From positions 1 to 5,740 of the forward strand of contig SMWY01000103.1 of the NCBI GenBank assembly GCA_004356555.1: a stretch of DNA of 5,740 nucleotides. Direction: 5' to 3'. Within the stretch, counting starts at the first letter, position 1. Every line of letters starts with the position of its first letter. Shown in pieces: positions 1 through 5,714 of this stretch. This DNA is from Candidatus Dadabacteria bacterium. Its GTDB lineage: Bacteria > Desulfobacterota_D > UBA1144 > Nemesobacterales > UBA2774. The notes beneath the pieces are model-generated. The model was not told the origin of the DNA. It ran no database searches and saw nothing but the letters and a program-made list of their open reading frames with translations. The translations under genes were made by a program, and so were the position numbers.

Positions 1-84
1 CTCTGCCGCCCGATTTCCCCATTCTGCTCCCGGTGCCCGGTCATAAAATTCTGCGATAGGGTAGGTGTACTTAAGAGCCGGTAA
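1..84 (+). other. Left edge: possible 3' end of an upstream gene, frame undecided
   Basis: All three forward frames are open from the window edge and close at 44-46 (TAA), 57-59 (TAG) and 82-84 (TAA). If a plus-strand gene enters the window, it ends at one of these. None of the three short tails is recognisable. The usual gene before nuoJ is nuoI, but nothing here shows its ferredoxin cysteine pattern, which would lie further upstream anyway. The first 40 bases contain 28 G or C, clearly richer than the DNA that follows. That would fit the end of a differently composed gene or a non-coding segment. The minus strand also has short open stretches here, but without a convincing start. Confidence 0.25.
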
Positions 85-92
85 ACTATATC

Positions 93-125
93 AAATTCAT
101 CCGAATTTAAGTTAAATCCCTTAAA
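93..125. repeat. Two adjacent inverted repeats upstream of the nuoJ promoter
   Basis: AAATTC at 93-98 pairs perfectly with GAATTT at 103-108 across a 4-base loop. TTTAAG at 106-111 pairs perfectly with CTTAAA at 120-125 across 8 bases. The two dyads share bases 106-108, so as RNA hairpins they would exclude each other. They lie just upstream of the -35 box at 129. They could be operator sites, a weak end for an upstream transcript, or chance dyads in AT-rich DNA. No poly-T tract follows, so they are not a good terminator. Confidence 0.3.
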
Positions 126-128
126 AGT

Positions 129-156
129 TTGACTATCTTTTCATTCCAAATATACT
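129..156 (+). promoter_or_regulatory. Sigma-70-type promoter for nuoJKL
   Basis: A -35 box TTGACT (129-134, 5 of 6 to TTGACA) and a -10 box TATACT (151-156, 5 of 6 to TATAAT) are separated by 16 bases. Transcription would begin near 162-164 and give a leader of about 40 bases before the nuoJ start at 202. The surrounding DNA is AT-rich, which makes chance matches more likely. Two near-consensus boxes at proper spacing just before a gene with a good ribosome site still make this a plausible real promoter. Confidence 0.55.
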
Positions 157-184
157 TCATAAGCCTAAAGTTAATTGCTCTACC

Positions 185-190
185 AGGAGG
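185..190 (+). promoter_or_regulatory. Shine-Dalgarno site that fixes the nuoJ start
   Basis: A perfect AGGAGG lies 11 bases before the TTG at 202. It falls inside the longer reading frame that could open at the TTG at 175, so that earlier codon is not the likely start. Confidence 0.75.
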
Positions 191-201
191 ACATAAAAAG
201 C

Positions 202-711
202 TTGGAAACTGTAGTATTTTATGTATTTGCGGCACTTGCGTTGACTGGTGCGCTTCTGGTTATTTCTTTTCAAAATCCGGTATCAAGCGCGCTTTCTTTA
301 GTGCTTACTCTCTTTTCAACCGCGGTGCTGTTCGTCCTCCTTCTTGCTCATTTCGTCGCGGTTATACAGATACTTGTATATGCTGGGGCAATTATGATTT
401 TGTTCCTGTTTACCGTAATGTTCTTAAACCTGAAACCGGGAGCTTTAAAGTTTGAATCAAAAAACTTACCTTTTAAAATTAGCGTACTACTGGTTGTTTT
501 ATTATTTGTCGGATATTTTGCTAGCCTGGGTTTCAAAAAAGGGCTTTCATTAAGTAATATCAGTACTTCTGATATGGATGGTTTTGGGACAGTAGAAGGT
601 GTTGGAACAACCTTATTTACCGACTATTTGCTCCCGTTTGAGCTGACTTCAGTATTGATATTAGTCGCAATTATAGGCGTGGTTGTGATAGCAAAGAAGA
701 GGGCAAGCTGA
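202..711 (+). CDS. nuoJ: NADH-quinone oxidoreductase subunit J (complex I membrane arm)
   Basis: NuoJ is an integral membrane subunit of proton-pumping NADH:quinone oxidoreductase, sitting between the quinone-site subunits and the antiporter-like subunits. From the TTG at 202 the product is 169 residues and begins METVVFYVFAALAL, the usual start of the family. Five membrane segments are visible at about 3-21, 27-47, 54-76, 92-109 and 145-164. The third carries the conserved VYAGAIM motif (residues 59-65, with Tyr60), where the family has its helix-distorting bulge. A conserved Glu147 opens the last segment. The start is chosen for its AGGAGG site; an in-frame TTG at 175 would add nine residues not typical of the family. 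The stop is one base before the nuoK start, so the two are surely co-transcribed and probably translationally coupled. Confidence 0.96.
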   Translation: METVVFYVFAALALTGALLVISFQNPVSSALSLVLTLFSTAVLFVLLLAHFVAVIQILVYAGAIMILFLFTVMFLNLKPGALKFESKNLPFKISVLLVVLLFVGYFASLGFKKGLSLSNISTSDMDGFGTVEGVGTTLFTDYLLPFELTSVLILVAIIGVVVIAKKRAS

Positions 712-712
712 G

Positions 713-1018
713 TTGAACGTATCGATTGAACATTATCTGATATTGAGCGCCATTCTTTTTGTAATAGGCGCTTATGGAGTAATAGCCAGAAAAAATTTGA
801 TTATAGTTCTGATGTCGCTAGAGTTGATGCTTAATTCGGTAAACCTGGCGTTTGTAGCTTTTTCTAAAGCTCTGGGGGATATGACGGGGCATGTATTTAT
901 GATTATGTCTATTACTGTAGCTGCAGCCGAGGTTGCGGTAGGGCTTGCACTACTTGTCTCTATATACTCGCATAGAGGAACTCTTGATATCGATGTATTA
1001 AAGCTTCTTAAAGGATAA
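713..1018 (+). CDS. nuoK: NADH-quinone oxidoreductase subunit K (complex I membrane arm)
   Basis: NuoK is the small MrpC-like subunit of the complex I proton channel. The product is 101 residues, the normal length, with three membrane segments at about 6-24, 29-50 and 60-85. Both membrane carboxylates needed for proton movement in the family are present: Glu37 in MSLELMLN and Glu73 in AAAEVAVGLA (Glu36 and Glu72 of the E. coli protein). The start is TTG, one base after the nuoJ stop, with GAGGG at 699-703 nine bases upstream, inside the end of nuoJ. No ATG lies near the proper N-terminus. The gene sits five bases before nuoL in a standard J-K-L order. Confidence 0.97.
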   Translation: MNVSIEHYLILSAILFVIGAYGVIARKNLIIVLMSLELMLNSVNLAFVAFSKALGDMTGHVFMIMSITVAAAEVAVGLALLVSIYSHRGTLDIDVLKLLKG

Positions 1019-1023
1019 ATTAA

Positions 1024-2994
1024 ATGATGGTTTGGATAGTTCTATTTCCTCTAATCGGAGCCGCTATAAACGGTCTTTTGTTCGCATCTGGCCTATGGAA
1101 GAAAGTACTTGGTGGTGATGAACACACAGAAAATAGCATAGTCAATATTGTAGGTTGCGGTGTTGTATTATTCTCGGCATTAATTTCTACTTACCTTTTC
1201 ACTCAATTACTCTCCCTCGATCCTTCAGAAAGACAGATTATACAGGAACTTTTTGTTTGGATCCCTTCAGGAGAATTTACTGTTAGCTTCGAATTTATGT
1301 TCGACACCCTTTCGTGCGTAATGGCCCTTGTTATTACCTGGATAGGGTTTTTGATTCACCTCTATTCAATAGGTTATATGCATCATGATAAGGCTTATGC
1401 AAAATACTTCACTTATCTCAATATATTTATTTTCTTTATGCTCATTCTGGTTCTGGGTAACAATTTTCTCCTCATGTTCGTAGGATGGGAAGGGGTGGGC
1501 TTAGCCTCTTACCTTTTAATAGGATTTTGGTATGAAGATACAGAAAAAGCTTACGCAGGTAGGAAAGCCTTTATTGTAAACAGGATAGGGGATTTTGGTT
1601 TTATTTTAGGAATATTTCTCATATTTTTTATATTCGGTTCTGTGAATTACCAAGAAGTATTCACTAAGGCTATGGACGCTTCTTTTATGAGTGCTATACC
1701 TGCTGTTGTTATTACAACGATTGCTCTTTTGCTTTTTGTAGGAGCTGTTGGTAAATCCGCTCAAATTCCGCTCCATGTTTGGCTTCCGGACGCGATGGCG
1801 GGCCCCACTCCAGTAAGCGCTCTTATACATGCCGCCACTATGGTCACAGCCGGGGCATATATGATGGCCAGGTGTAACGTCTTTTATTCACAGTCTCCCA
1901 CGGCCCAGATGATAGTAGTGTCCATTGCTGCATTAACTGCGTTATTAGCTGCAACTATTGCCATTACACAAAATGATATTAAGAAGGTCCTAGCTTATTC
2001 CACTGTAAGCCAGCTCGGATATATGTTTATGGCAATTGGTGTAGGCGCTTATGCCGCAGGGTTATTTCACCTTGTAACACACGCGTTCTTCAAGGCCTTA
2101 CTATTCTTGGGCTCAGGAAGCGTAATACACGCACTTTCAGGTGAACAGGATATTAGAAAAATGGGTGGCCTCAGGAAGATTATCCCGATTACCGCTATTA
2201 CATTTTTAGTTGGTACCCTAGCTATTGCAGGTGTGCCGTTTTTATCCGGTTTTTTCAGTAAAGATGAAATTTTAGCCGCTCTATATGACAGGGGTTATAC
2301 AATTCACTGGATTATAGCGCTTATCACAGTTGTGCTTACGGCGCTTTATATGTTGAGGCTTTATCTACTAACTTTCGAGGGAAAAACGAAAGTGCCGGAT
2401 AGTTTAAGACGATATATTCATGAGTCTCCATATACGATGACAATTCCTCTTGTTGTACTCGCGGTACTTTCCATACTCGGCGGATATATCGGCGTACCCG
2501 ACTTTATGGGTAAGGTGGTTGGTCTCAGTGATACAAATTTGTTTGAGCATTTTGTCTCAAGCTCTATTCTCCTTGATAGTGCTAAGGAAGTCGGCCATCA
2601 TCTCTTTGGCCATTGGGCTCTTGTAGGGTTTTCAATTGGCGGAGCGGCTCTAGGTATCATTATTGCGTTTTATTTCTATTCCATAAAGCCTTCGGCTCCA
2701 GAGAAAATAGCTAAGGATATTGAGCCCCTTTACGAAGCTTCCTTAAACAAATGGTATGTTGATGAGCTATACAATTATATTTTTGTACAGCCCTTTTCAT
2801 ATTTATCGAGAAAGGCATCTGATTTTGACCTTCATTATATAGATGGTTCGGTGAATGGAATTGCGAATATTTTAAAAGAGATGGCGCTAACCTTACAAAC
2901 CGCCCAGACTGGTGTAATCAGAAGCTATGCAACTCTAATGGCTATAGGCGCTGCAGTAATATTAATTATCGTTGTCTTATCGAAGGGTTTTTAG
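1024..2994 (+). CDS. nuoL: NADH-quinone oxidoreductase subunit L (complex I antiporter-like subunit)
   Basis: NuoL is the distal proton-pumping subunit of complex I, related to MrpA antiporters, with a long C-terminal helix that braces the membrane arm. The product has 656 residues, slightly longer than the 613 of E. coli but within the family range. It shows the N-terminal domain, GWEGVGLASYLLIGFWY with Glu156, the core VGKSAQIPLHVWLPDAM with Lys244 and His251, PTPVSALIHAATMVTAG near 261-277, GLFHLVTHAFFKALLF with His349, His353 and Lys357, and FFSKDE with Lys413 and Asp414. The C-terminal part (about 565-656) holds the NKWYVDELYN segment, the amphipathic brace and a last membrane helix, so the gene is complete. 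AAAGGA at 1010-1015 precedes the ATG at 1024 by eight bases; the ATG at 1027 is a close alternative. nuoM and nuoN do not follow. Confidence 0.98.
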   Translation: MMVWIVLFPLIGAAINGLLFASGLWKKVLGGDEHTENSIVNIVGCGVVLFSALISTYLFTQLLSLDPSERQIIQELFVWIPSGEFTVSFEFMFDTLSCVMALVITWIGFLIHLYSIGYMHHDKAYAKYFTYLNIFIFFMLILVLGNNFLLMFVGWEGVGLASYLLIGFWYEDTEKAYAGRKAFIVNRIGDFGFILGIFLIFFIFGSVNYQEVFTKAMDASFMSAIPAVVITTIALLLFVGAVGKSAQIPLHVWLPDAMAGPTPVSALIHAATMVTAGAYMMARCNVFYSQSPTAQMIVVSIAALTALLAATIAITQNDIKKVLAYSTVSQLGYMFMAIGVGAYAAGLFHLVTHAFFKALLFLGSGSVIHALSGEQDIRKMGGLRKIIPITAITFLVGTLAIAGVPFLSGFFSKDEILAALYDRGYTIHWIIALITVVLTALYMLRLYLLTFEGKTKVPDSLRRYIHESPYTMTIPLVVLAVLSILGGYIGVPDFMGKVVGLSDTNLFEHFVSSSILLDSAKEVGHHLFGHWALVGFSIGGAALGIIIAFYFYSIKPSAPEKIAKDIEPLYEASLNKWYVDELYNYIFVQPFSYLSRKASDFDLHYIDGSVNGIANILKEMALTLQTAQTGVIRSYATLMAIGAAVILIIVVLSKGF

Positions 2995-3021
2995 ATAGCC
3001 CCCTCAAATGGCATCTTTTTT
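2993..3021 (+). terminator. Probable intrinsic terminator of nuoJKL
   Basis: Bases 2993-3000 (AGATAGCC) pair with 3010-3016 (GGCATCT), with A2997 bulged, across a 9-base loop. A run of T follows to 3021. The stem begins inside the nuoL stop codon. It is short and imperfect, but the G+C pairs next to the loop and the U-tract suit a rho-independent terminator directly after the last gene. Confidence 0.45.
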
Positions 3022-3039
3022 CTATGTCACTCCCCATTA

Positions 3040-3081
3040 AGTATTTGGTAGAAATACACCTTTCAAATACTAGAATTTTTT
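3040..3081 (+). terminator. Second, AT-rich hairpin with T-tract at the convergent junction
   Basis: AGTATTTG (3040-3047) and CAAATACT (3064-3071) are perfect 8-base complements with a 16-base loop. TTTTTT follows at 3076-3081. The stem is weak because only two pairs are G-C. It overlaps the stop codon (3070-3072) of the opposing gene. It may serve as a backup end for plus-strand transcription. On the minus strand no T-run follows the hairpin, so it would not be a normal terminator for the opposing gene. Confidence 0.3.
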
Positions 3082-3537
3082 AGCGAAGTATGCAAAAGGC
3101 GGGATAATAAGCCCTAGAGTTTTATTGTCTTCAGTTGTGATACTAGGAATCGAGCGGAGAATATCTCCGACTTCAATAGATTTTGTTTCATATTCAGGAA
3201 TAGACGCCTTTGCGTAGATGAATTCCGTTTCCTCAGCTCCGAAGTTATCTCCTTCATTTCTGGCTATTTTAATTCCATCTACAAAATATCCGTCATTTAA
3301 GTCGGGCAATAACCTAATTTCCTTATTTGGTACAACATCATTTGTGTCTATGACTGGGTAAATTGTAGCATCATCGGATTTATCCAGGTTTAGCTTTGTA
3401 ATTGAGATTTCATCATTTGTACATCCTTCATTAGCAAAGGATGGCGTTGCAAATAAAACGCAAAATACTAGGAATAGCAATACGGCTGGAATAGTTATTT
3501 TGATTTCTAAATTGTCCATAATAGATTTTCTAATCAT
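3070..3537 (-). CDS. Secreted acidic protein of unknown function
   Basis: I do not recognise this 155-residue protein. It begins with a short charged stretch (MIRKSIMDNLEIK), then a hydrophobic core at about 14-30, then TPSFA, giving a signal peptidase I site after Ala35 (Ser-Phe-Ala before Asn36). There is no lipobox cysteine. The mature part, about 120 residues, is rich in Asp and Glu, has one cysteine (Cys39) and ends with the hydrophobic patch LGLIIPPFAYFAKKF. It has no further membrane span and no motif I can name. An AGGAAGG at 3546-3552, eight bases upstream, supports the ATG at 3537 over the in-frame ATG at 3519. It lies beyond the glnA terminator, so it probably has its own promoter. 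It converges on nuoL with a 75-base gap. The ribosome site and signal peptide make a real gene likely. Confidence 0.8.
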   Translation of the reverse strand: MIRKSIMDNLEIKITIPAVLLFLVFCVLFATPSFANEGCTNDEISITKLNLDKSDDATIYPVIDTNDVVPNKEIRLLPDLNDGYFVDGIKIARNEGDNFGAEETEFIYAKASIPEYETKSIEVGDILRSIPSITTEDNKTLGLIIPPFAYFAKKF

Positions 3538-3545
3538 CCTTCTGA

Positions 3546-3552
3546 CCTTCCT
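3546..3552 (-). promoter_or_regulatory. Shine-Dalgarno site of the secreted unknown
   Basis: Read on the minus strand this is AGGAAGG, eight bases before the ATG at 3537. A second weaker AGAAGG directly abuts the start codon and is too close to act. This site decides the longer start over the ATG at 3519. Confidence 0.6.
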
Positions 3553-3564
3553 ATTTTAATTTCA

Positions 3565-3586
3565 CTATTAATAGATGAAATTTCAT
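3565..3586. repeat. Two abutting perfect palindromes upstream of the secreted unknown
   Basis: CTATTAATAG (3565-3574) and ATGAAATTTCAT (3575-3586) are each their own reverse complement, and they touch with no gap. They lie 28 to 49 bases before the start codon of the secreted-protein gene, where a repressor operator or a leader element would sit. No known operator consensus is recognised. The bases are mostly A and T, so chance is not excluded. Confidence 0.45.
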
Positions 3587-3627
3587 ACAAATTGGATTCA
3601 GGTCTTAGTTGAATAGTTTTGGATGGC

Positions 3628-3646
3628 TCTGAATTGTACCTTCAGA
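3628..3646. repeat. Inverted repeat, 6-base arms
   Basis: TCTGAA (3628-3633) and TTCAGA (3641-3646) are perfect complements separated by 7 bases. The dyad lies in the gene-free stretch between the secreted unknown and glnA. It has no U-tract on either strand, so it is a possible protein-binding site rather than a terminator. Confidence 0.3.
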
Positions 3647-3657
3647 ATTTTACTACT

Positions 3658-3669
3658 AGTGCTTGCACT
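3658..3669. repeat. Short dyad AGTGC-TT-GCACT
   Basis: Perfect 5-base arms flank a TT centre. The arms resemble those of the dyad at 5715-5733 upstream of glnB (GTGC and GCAC), although the spacing is different. Function unknown. Confidence 0.3.
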
Positions 3670-3692
3670 TGAGGATAGGCTGATTCGGAAAT

Positions 3693-3726
3693 AAAAAAAG
3701 GCGACAGGTCGTATCAACCTGCCGCC
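3693..3726 (-). terminator. Intrinsic terminator of the glnBA operon
   Basis: Arms 3700-3709 and 3717-3726 form a ten-position stem with one A/C mismatch, mostly G-C, around a 7-base loop. Read on the minus strand it is followed at once by seven T (complement of A at 3693-3699). It begins 40 bases after the glnA stop. This is a textbook rho-independent terminator. On the plus strand a T-run (about 3736-3741) also follows after nine bases, but no plus-strand gene runs into it. Confidence 0.88.
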
Positions 3727-3766
3727 CTTGGTTAATTTTTTTATCTTAAGAGTTACTTTCTACTTT

Positions 3767-5233
3767 TTATACATCGTAGTAGAGCATGAACTCGTAAGGT
3801 ACCGGTCTTAATTTCATTGGGTTGACTTCGTTCTCCATTTTATACTCGATCCAGGTTTCGATTACGTCCTCTGTAAAGACATCGCCCTTTAGGAGAAATT
3901 CGTGGTCATCTTGAAGTGCTGTAAGTGCATCTTCCAGTGAACCTGGAACAGATGGAATACCAGCAAGCTCTTCCGGTCCTAAGGAGTATATATCCTTATC
4001 CAGCGGATCGCCTGGGTTTATTTTCTTTTCAATCCCATCGAGTCCTGCCATCAGCATTGCCGAGAAGGCAAGATATCCGTTACATGAGGGGTCCGGGAAT
4101 CTAACCTCAAGTCTCTTTGCTTTCGGGCTTGGTGAGTACATCGGGATTCTTACAGCCGCACTTCTATTTCTAGCTGAATAAGCAAGGGTAACCGGAGCTT
4201 CAAATCCCGGAACGAGTCTTCTATAAGAATTAGTAGTCGGATTAGTGAATGCACAAAGTGCCCCAGCGTGCTTTAATATTCCACCGATATAATGCATTGC
4301 CATATCGCTCATTCCTGCATAACCGTTTCCGGCGAATAACGGTTTGTTTTTCTTCCATATTGATTGATGTACGTGCATTCCTGAGCCGTTATCATCAAAA
4401 ATCGGCTTAGGCATAAAAGTAACTGTTTTGCCGTGCTTTTTGGCTACATTTCTGCACACATACTTATACCACATCATCTGATCACCCATGGTTACAAGTG
4501 GAGCAAACCTCATATCAATTTCCGCTTGTCCCGCGGTAGCAACTTCGTGATGGTGTGCCTCAATGGAAATTCCTAGTTTCTCGAGCTCCACTACCATTTC
4601 AGAACGTAAGTCCTGAAATGAGTCTGTTGGCGGAGTTGGGAAATATCCTTCTTTGTGACGGGGTTTGTAACCGAGGTTAGGATTTTCGTCCGCTCCCGAA
4701 TTCCAAATTCCCTCTACGGAATCTACAAAATAGTACCCAGAATTAGGTGTTTGGTCGTACCTTACGTCGTCTAGAATAAAGAACTCAAGCTCAGGTCCGA
4801 AGTATGCTGTATCTCCGGTTCCAGTACTCTTTAGGTAGGCCAGGGCTTTCTTCGAGATATTGCGTGGGTCACGTGAATAAGGCTCACGTGTGATGGGATC
4901 GACGATGTCACAAATTAGAGCAACTGTAGGGATATTTAAAAACGGGTCGATCCTTGCTGTTGTTGCATCAGGAATAACAAGCATGTCGCTAGAATTAATT
5001 GATTGCCATCCCCTAATACTTGAACCGTCAAAACCTAATCCCTCCTCAAACATAGATACCTCAAATCCATTTACTGAAATACTGAAATGCTGCCACATTC
5101 CTATGAAGTCTAGAAATCTGAAATCTACAATAAGGACATCATTATCTTTAATCATTTTTACTACATCTGCGGGCTTTTTTGGAAACATACTAACTGGTCC
5201 TCCTTTGCTTTTGGTCTTTTTTGTTGTGGGCAT
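3767..5233 (-). CDS. glnA: Glutamine synthetase type I (GSI-beta)
   Basis: Cytoplasmic dodecameric enzyme that makes glutamine from glutamate, ammonia and ATP. It is complete at 488 residues. Visible motifs are GFDGSSIRGW with Asp69 (ammonium site), FGPELEFF with Glu148 and Glu150, EAHHHEVATAGQAE with Glu230 and Glu238, FMPKPIFDDNGSGMHVH with His287, NPTTNSYRRLVPGFEAP with flap Glu345, AYSARNRS with Arg355 and Arg357, and RLEVRFPDP with Glu376. The metal ligands therefore all appear present. The segment DSVEGIWNSGADENPNLGYKP is the GSI-beta insertion region, and LDKDIYSLGPEE carries Tyr416, matching the adenylylated tyrosine, so GlnE-type control is likely. The first 15 residues (lysine-rich, MPTTKKTKSKGG) precede the usual N-terminus. 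Met16, at 5188, has its own ribosome site and is a serious alternative start giving 473 residues. It lies 38 bases after glnB and ends before a strong terminator. Confidence 0.97.
   Translation of the reverse strand: MPTTKKTKSKGGPVSMFPKKPADVVKMIKDNDVLIVDFRFLDFIGMWQHFSISVNGFEVSMFEEGLGFDGSSIRGWQSINSSDMLVIPDATTARIDPFLNIPTVALICDIVDPITREPYSRDPRNISKKALAYLKSTGTGDTAYFGPELEFFILDDVRYDQTPNSGYYFVDSVEGIWNSGADENPNLGYKPRHKEGYFPTPPTDSFQDLRSEMVVELEKLGISIEAHHHEVATAGQAEIDMRFAPLVTMGDQMMWYKYVCRNVAKKHGKTVTFMPKPIFDDNGSGMHVHQSIWKKNKPLFAGNGYAGMSDMAMHYIGGILKHAGALCAFTNPTTNSYRRLVPGFEAPVTLAYSARNRSAAVRIPMYSPSPKAKRLEVRFPDPSCNGYLAFSAMLMAGLDGIEKKINPGDPLDKDIYSLGPEELAGIPSVPGSLEDALTALQDDHEFLLKGDVFTEDVIETWIEYKMENEVNPMKLRPVPYEFMLYYDV
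5199..5206 (-). promoter_or_regulatory. Internal Shine-Dalgarno site for the shorter glnA start
   Basis: Read on the minus strand this is AAAGGAGG, ten bases before the in-frame ATG at 5188. It encodes Lys-Gly-Gly within the N-terminal extension of the longer form. It could direct synthesis of a 473-residue GlnA with the family's normal N-terminus (MFPKKPADVVKMIK). Confidence 0.5.
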
Positions 5234-5245
5234 TATTTAGAATGT

Positions 5246-5252
5246 CCTCCTT
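5246..5252 (-). promoter_or_regulatory. Shine-Dalgarno site for the longer glnA start
   Basis: Read on the minus strand this is AAGGAGG, twelve bases before the ATG at 5233. The match is perfect but the spacing is longer than usual, so it competes with the internal site at 5199-5206. Confidence 0.6.
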
Positions 5253-5271
5253 CCATAGTCGAGTTCTTGGC

Positions 5272-5610
5272 TTATAGGGCGTCATCACCTCTTTCACCCG
5301 TTCTTATCCTGATTACTTCTTCCATAGGCAGGACGAATATCTTACCGTCTCCTATTTTCCCAGTTTTGGCGCTATCAATTATAGCATCGATGACCTTGGT
5401 TACCATGTCGTCGGATACTACAATATCAAGCTTTATCTTAGGCAAGAAATCTATTACATACTCAGCACCCCTATAAAGCTCAGTATGTCCCTTTTGCCTT
5501 CCAAAACCTTTAACTTCAGTAACAGTAAGACCCTGAATCCCGATTTCTTTTAAGGATTCTTTAACATCATCTAGTTTAAACGGTTTAATAATAGCTTCTA
5601 CTTTTTTCAT
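5272..5610 (-). CDS. glnB: Nitrogen regulatory protein PII
   Basis: Small trimeric cytoplasmic signal protein that binds ATP/ADP and 2-oxoglutarate and passes nitrogen status to targets such as the GlnA adenylyltransferase, NtrB or the ammonium channel. From the ATG at 5610 it is 112 residues, the standard PII length. The T-loop (about 37-55) holds YRGAEY with Tyr51, the uridylylation site. The B-loop is TGKIGDGK (83-90) with Lys90, and the C-loop holds RIR with Arg101 and Arg103 (nucleotide phosphates). Asp54 after the T-loop tyrosine is more GlnB-like than GlnK-like, but that is a weak criterion, and no amtB lies in view. An upstream ATG at 5649 would add 13 residues that PII proteins lack, and AAGGAGG eight bases before 5610 settles the start. 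It is the first gene of an operon with glnA. Confidence 0.97.
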   Translation of the reverse strand: MKKVEAIIKPFKLDDVKESLKEIGIQGLTVTEVKGFGRQKGHTELYRGAEYVIDFLPKIKLDIVVSDDMVTKVIDAIIDSAKTGKIGDGKIFVLPMEEVIRIRTGERGDDAL

Positions 5611-5630
5611 GGGATTTTCCTCCTTCCCAT
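5609..5630 (-). promoter_or_regulatory. Hairpin around the glnB ribosome site and start codon
   Basis: On the minus strand ATGGGA (5630-5625) and TCCCAT (5614-5609) are perfect 6-base complements. The 10-base loop carries AGGAGG (5624-5619). The first two bases of the glnB start codon are in the stem. The structure could slow or regulate initiation, or simply display the ribosome site in a loop. Its role is inferred from position only. Confidence 0.4.
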
Positions 5631-5644
5631 TAATAGTTGCAAAG

Positions 5645-5673
5645 AACATACCACTTAAAGGATATCATTTCAA
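5645..5673 (-). promoter_or_regulatory. Sigma-70-type promoter for glnBA
   Basis: On the minus strand a -35 box TTGAAA (5673-5668, 5 of 6) and a -10 box TATGTT (5650-5645, 4 of 6) are separated by 17 bases. TGG before the -10 box gives an extended -10. Transcription would begin near 5637-5640, about 30 bases before the glnB start. Confidence 0.5.
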
Positions 5674-5714
5674 TCAATAATAATAGGGCATTACATTAAT
5701 AGGGTTGAAAATAA

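Noticed and set aside
129..455. Plus-strand frame of 108 codons overlapping nuoJ
   Set aside because: It overlaps nuoJ in another frame and its translation is a cysteine- and serine-rich shadow with no family features, while nuoJ is unmistakable.
1606..1830. Minus-strand frame inside nuoL
   Set aside because: It is antisense to a highly conserved part of nuoL, has no ribosome site of note and a low-complexity, unnatural composition.
3040..3071. Hairpin read as a terminator for the secreted unknown on the minus strand
   Set aside because: No T-run follows on that strand, and the stem overlaps the stop codon itself.
4890..5240. Plus-strand frame of 116 codons antisense to the glnA N-terminal half
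   Set aside because: It mirrors conserved glnA codons, and no promoter or ribosome site supports it.
5267..5476. Plus-strand frame antisense to glnB
   Set aside because: It is a shadow of the conserved PII gene with no supporting signals.
5611..5649. Upstream ATG at 5649 as start of glnB, adding 13 residues
   Set aside because: PII proteins begin at MKKVEAIIKPF, the AAGGAGG is placed for 5610, and the inferred transcription start near 5638 would lie inside the extension.
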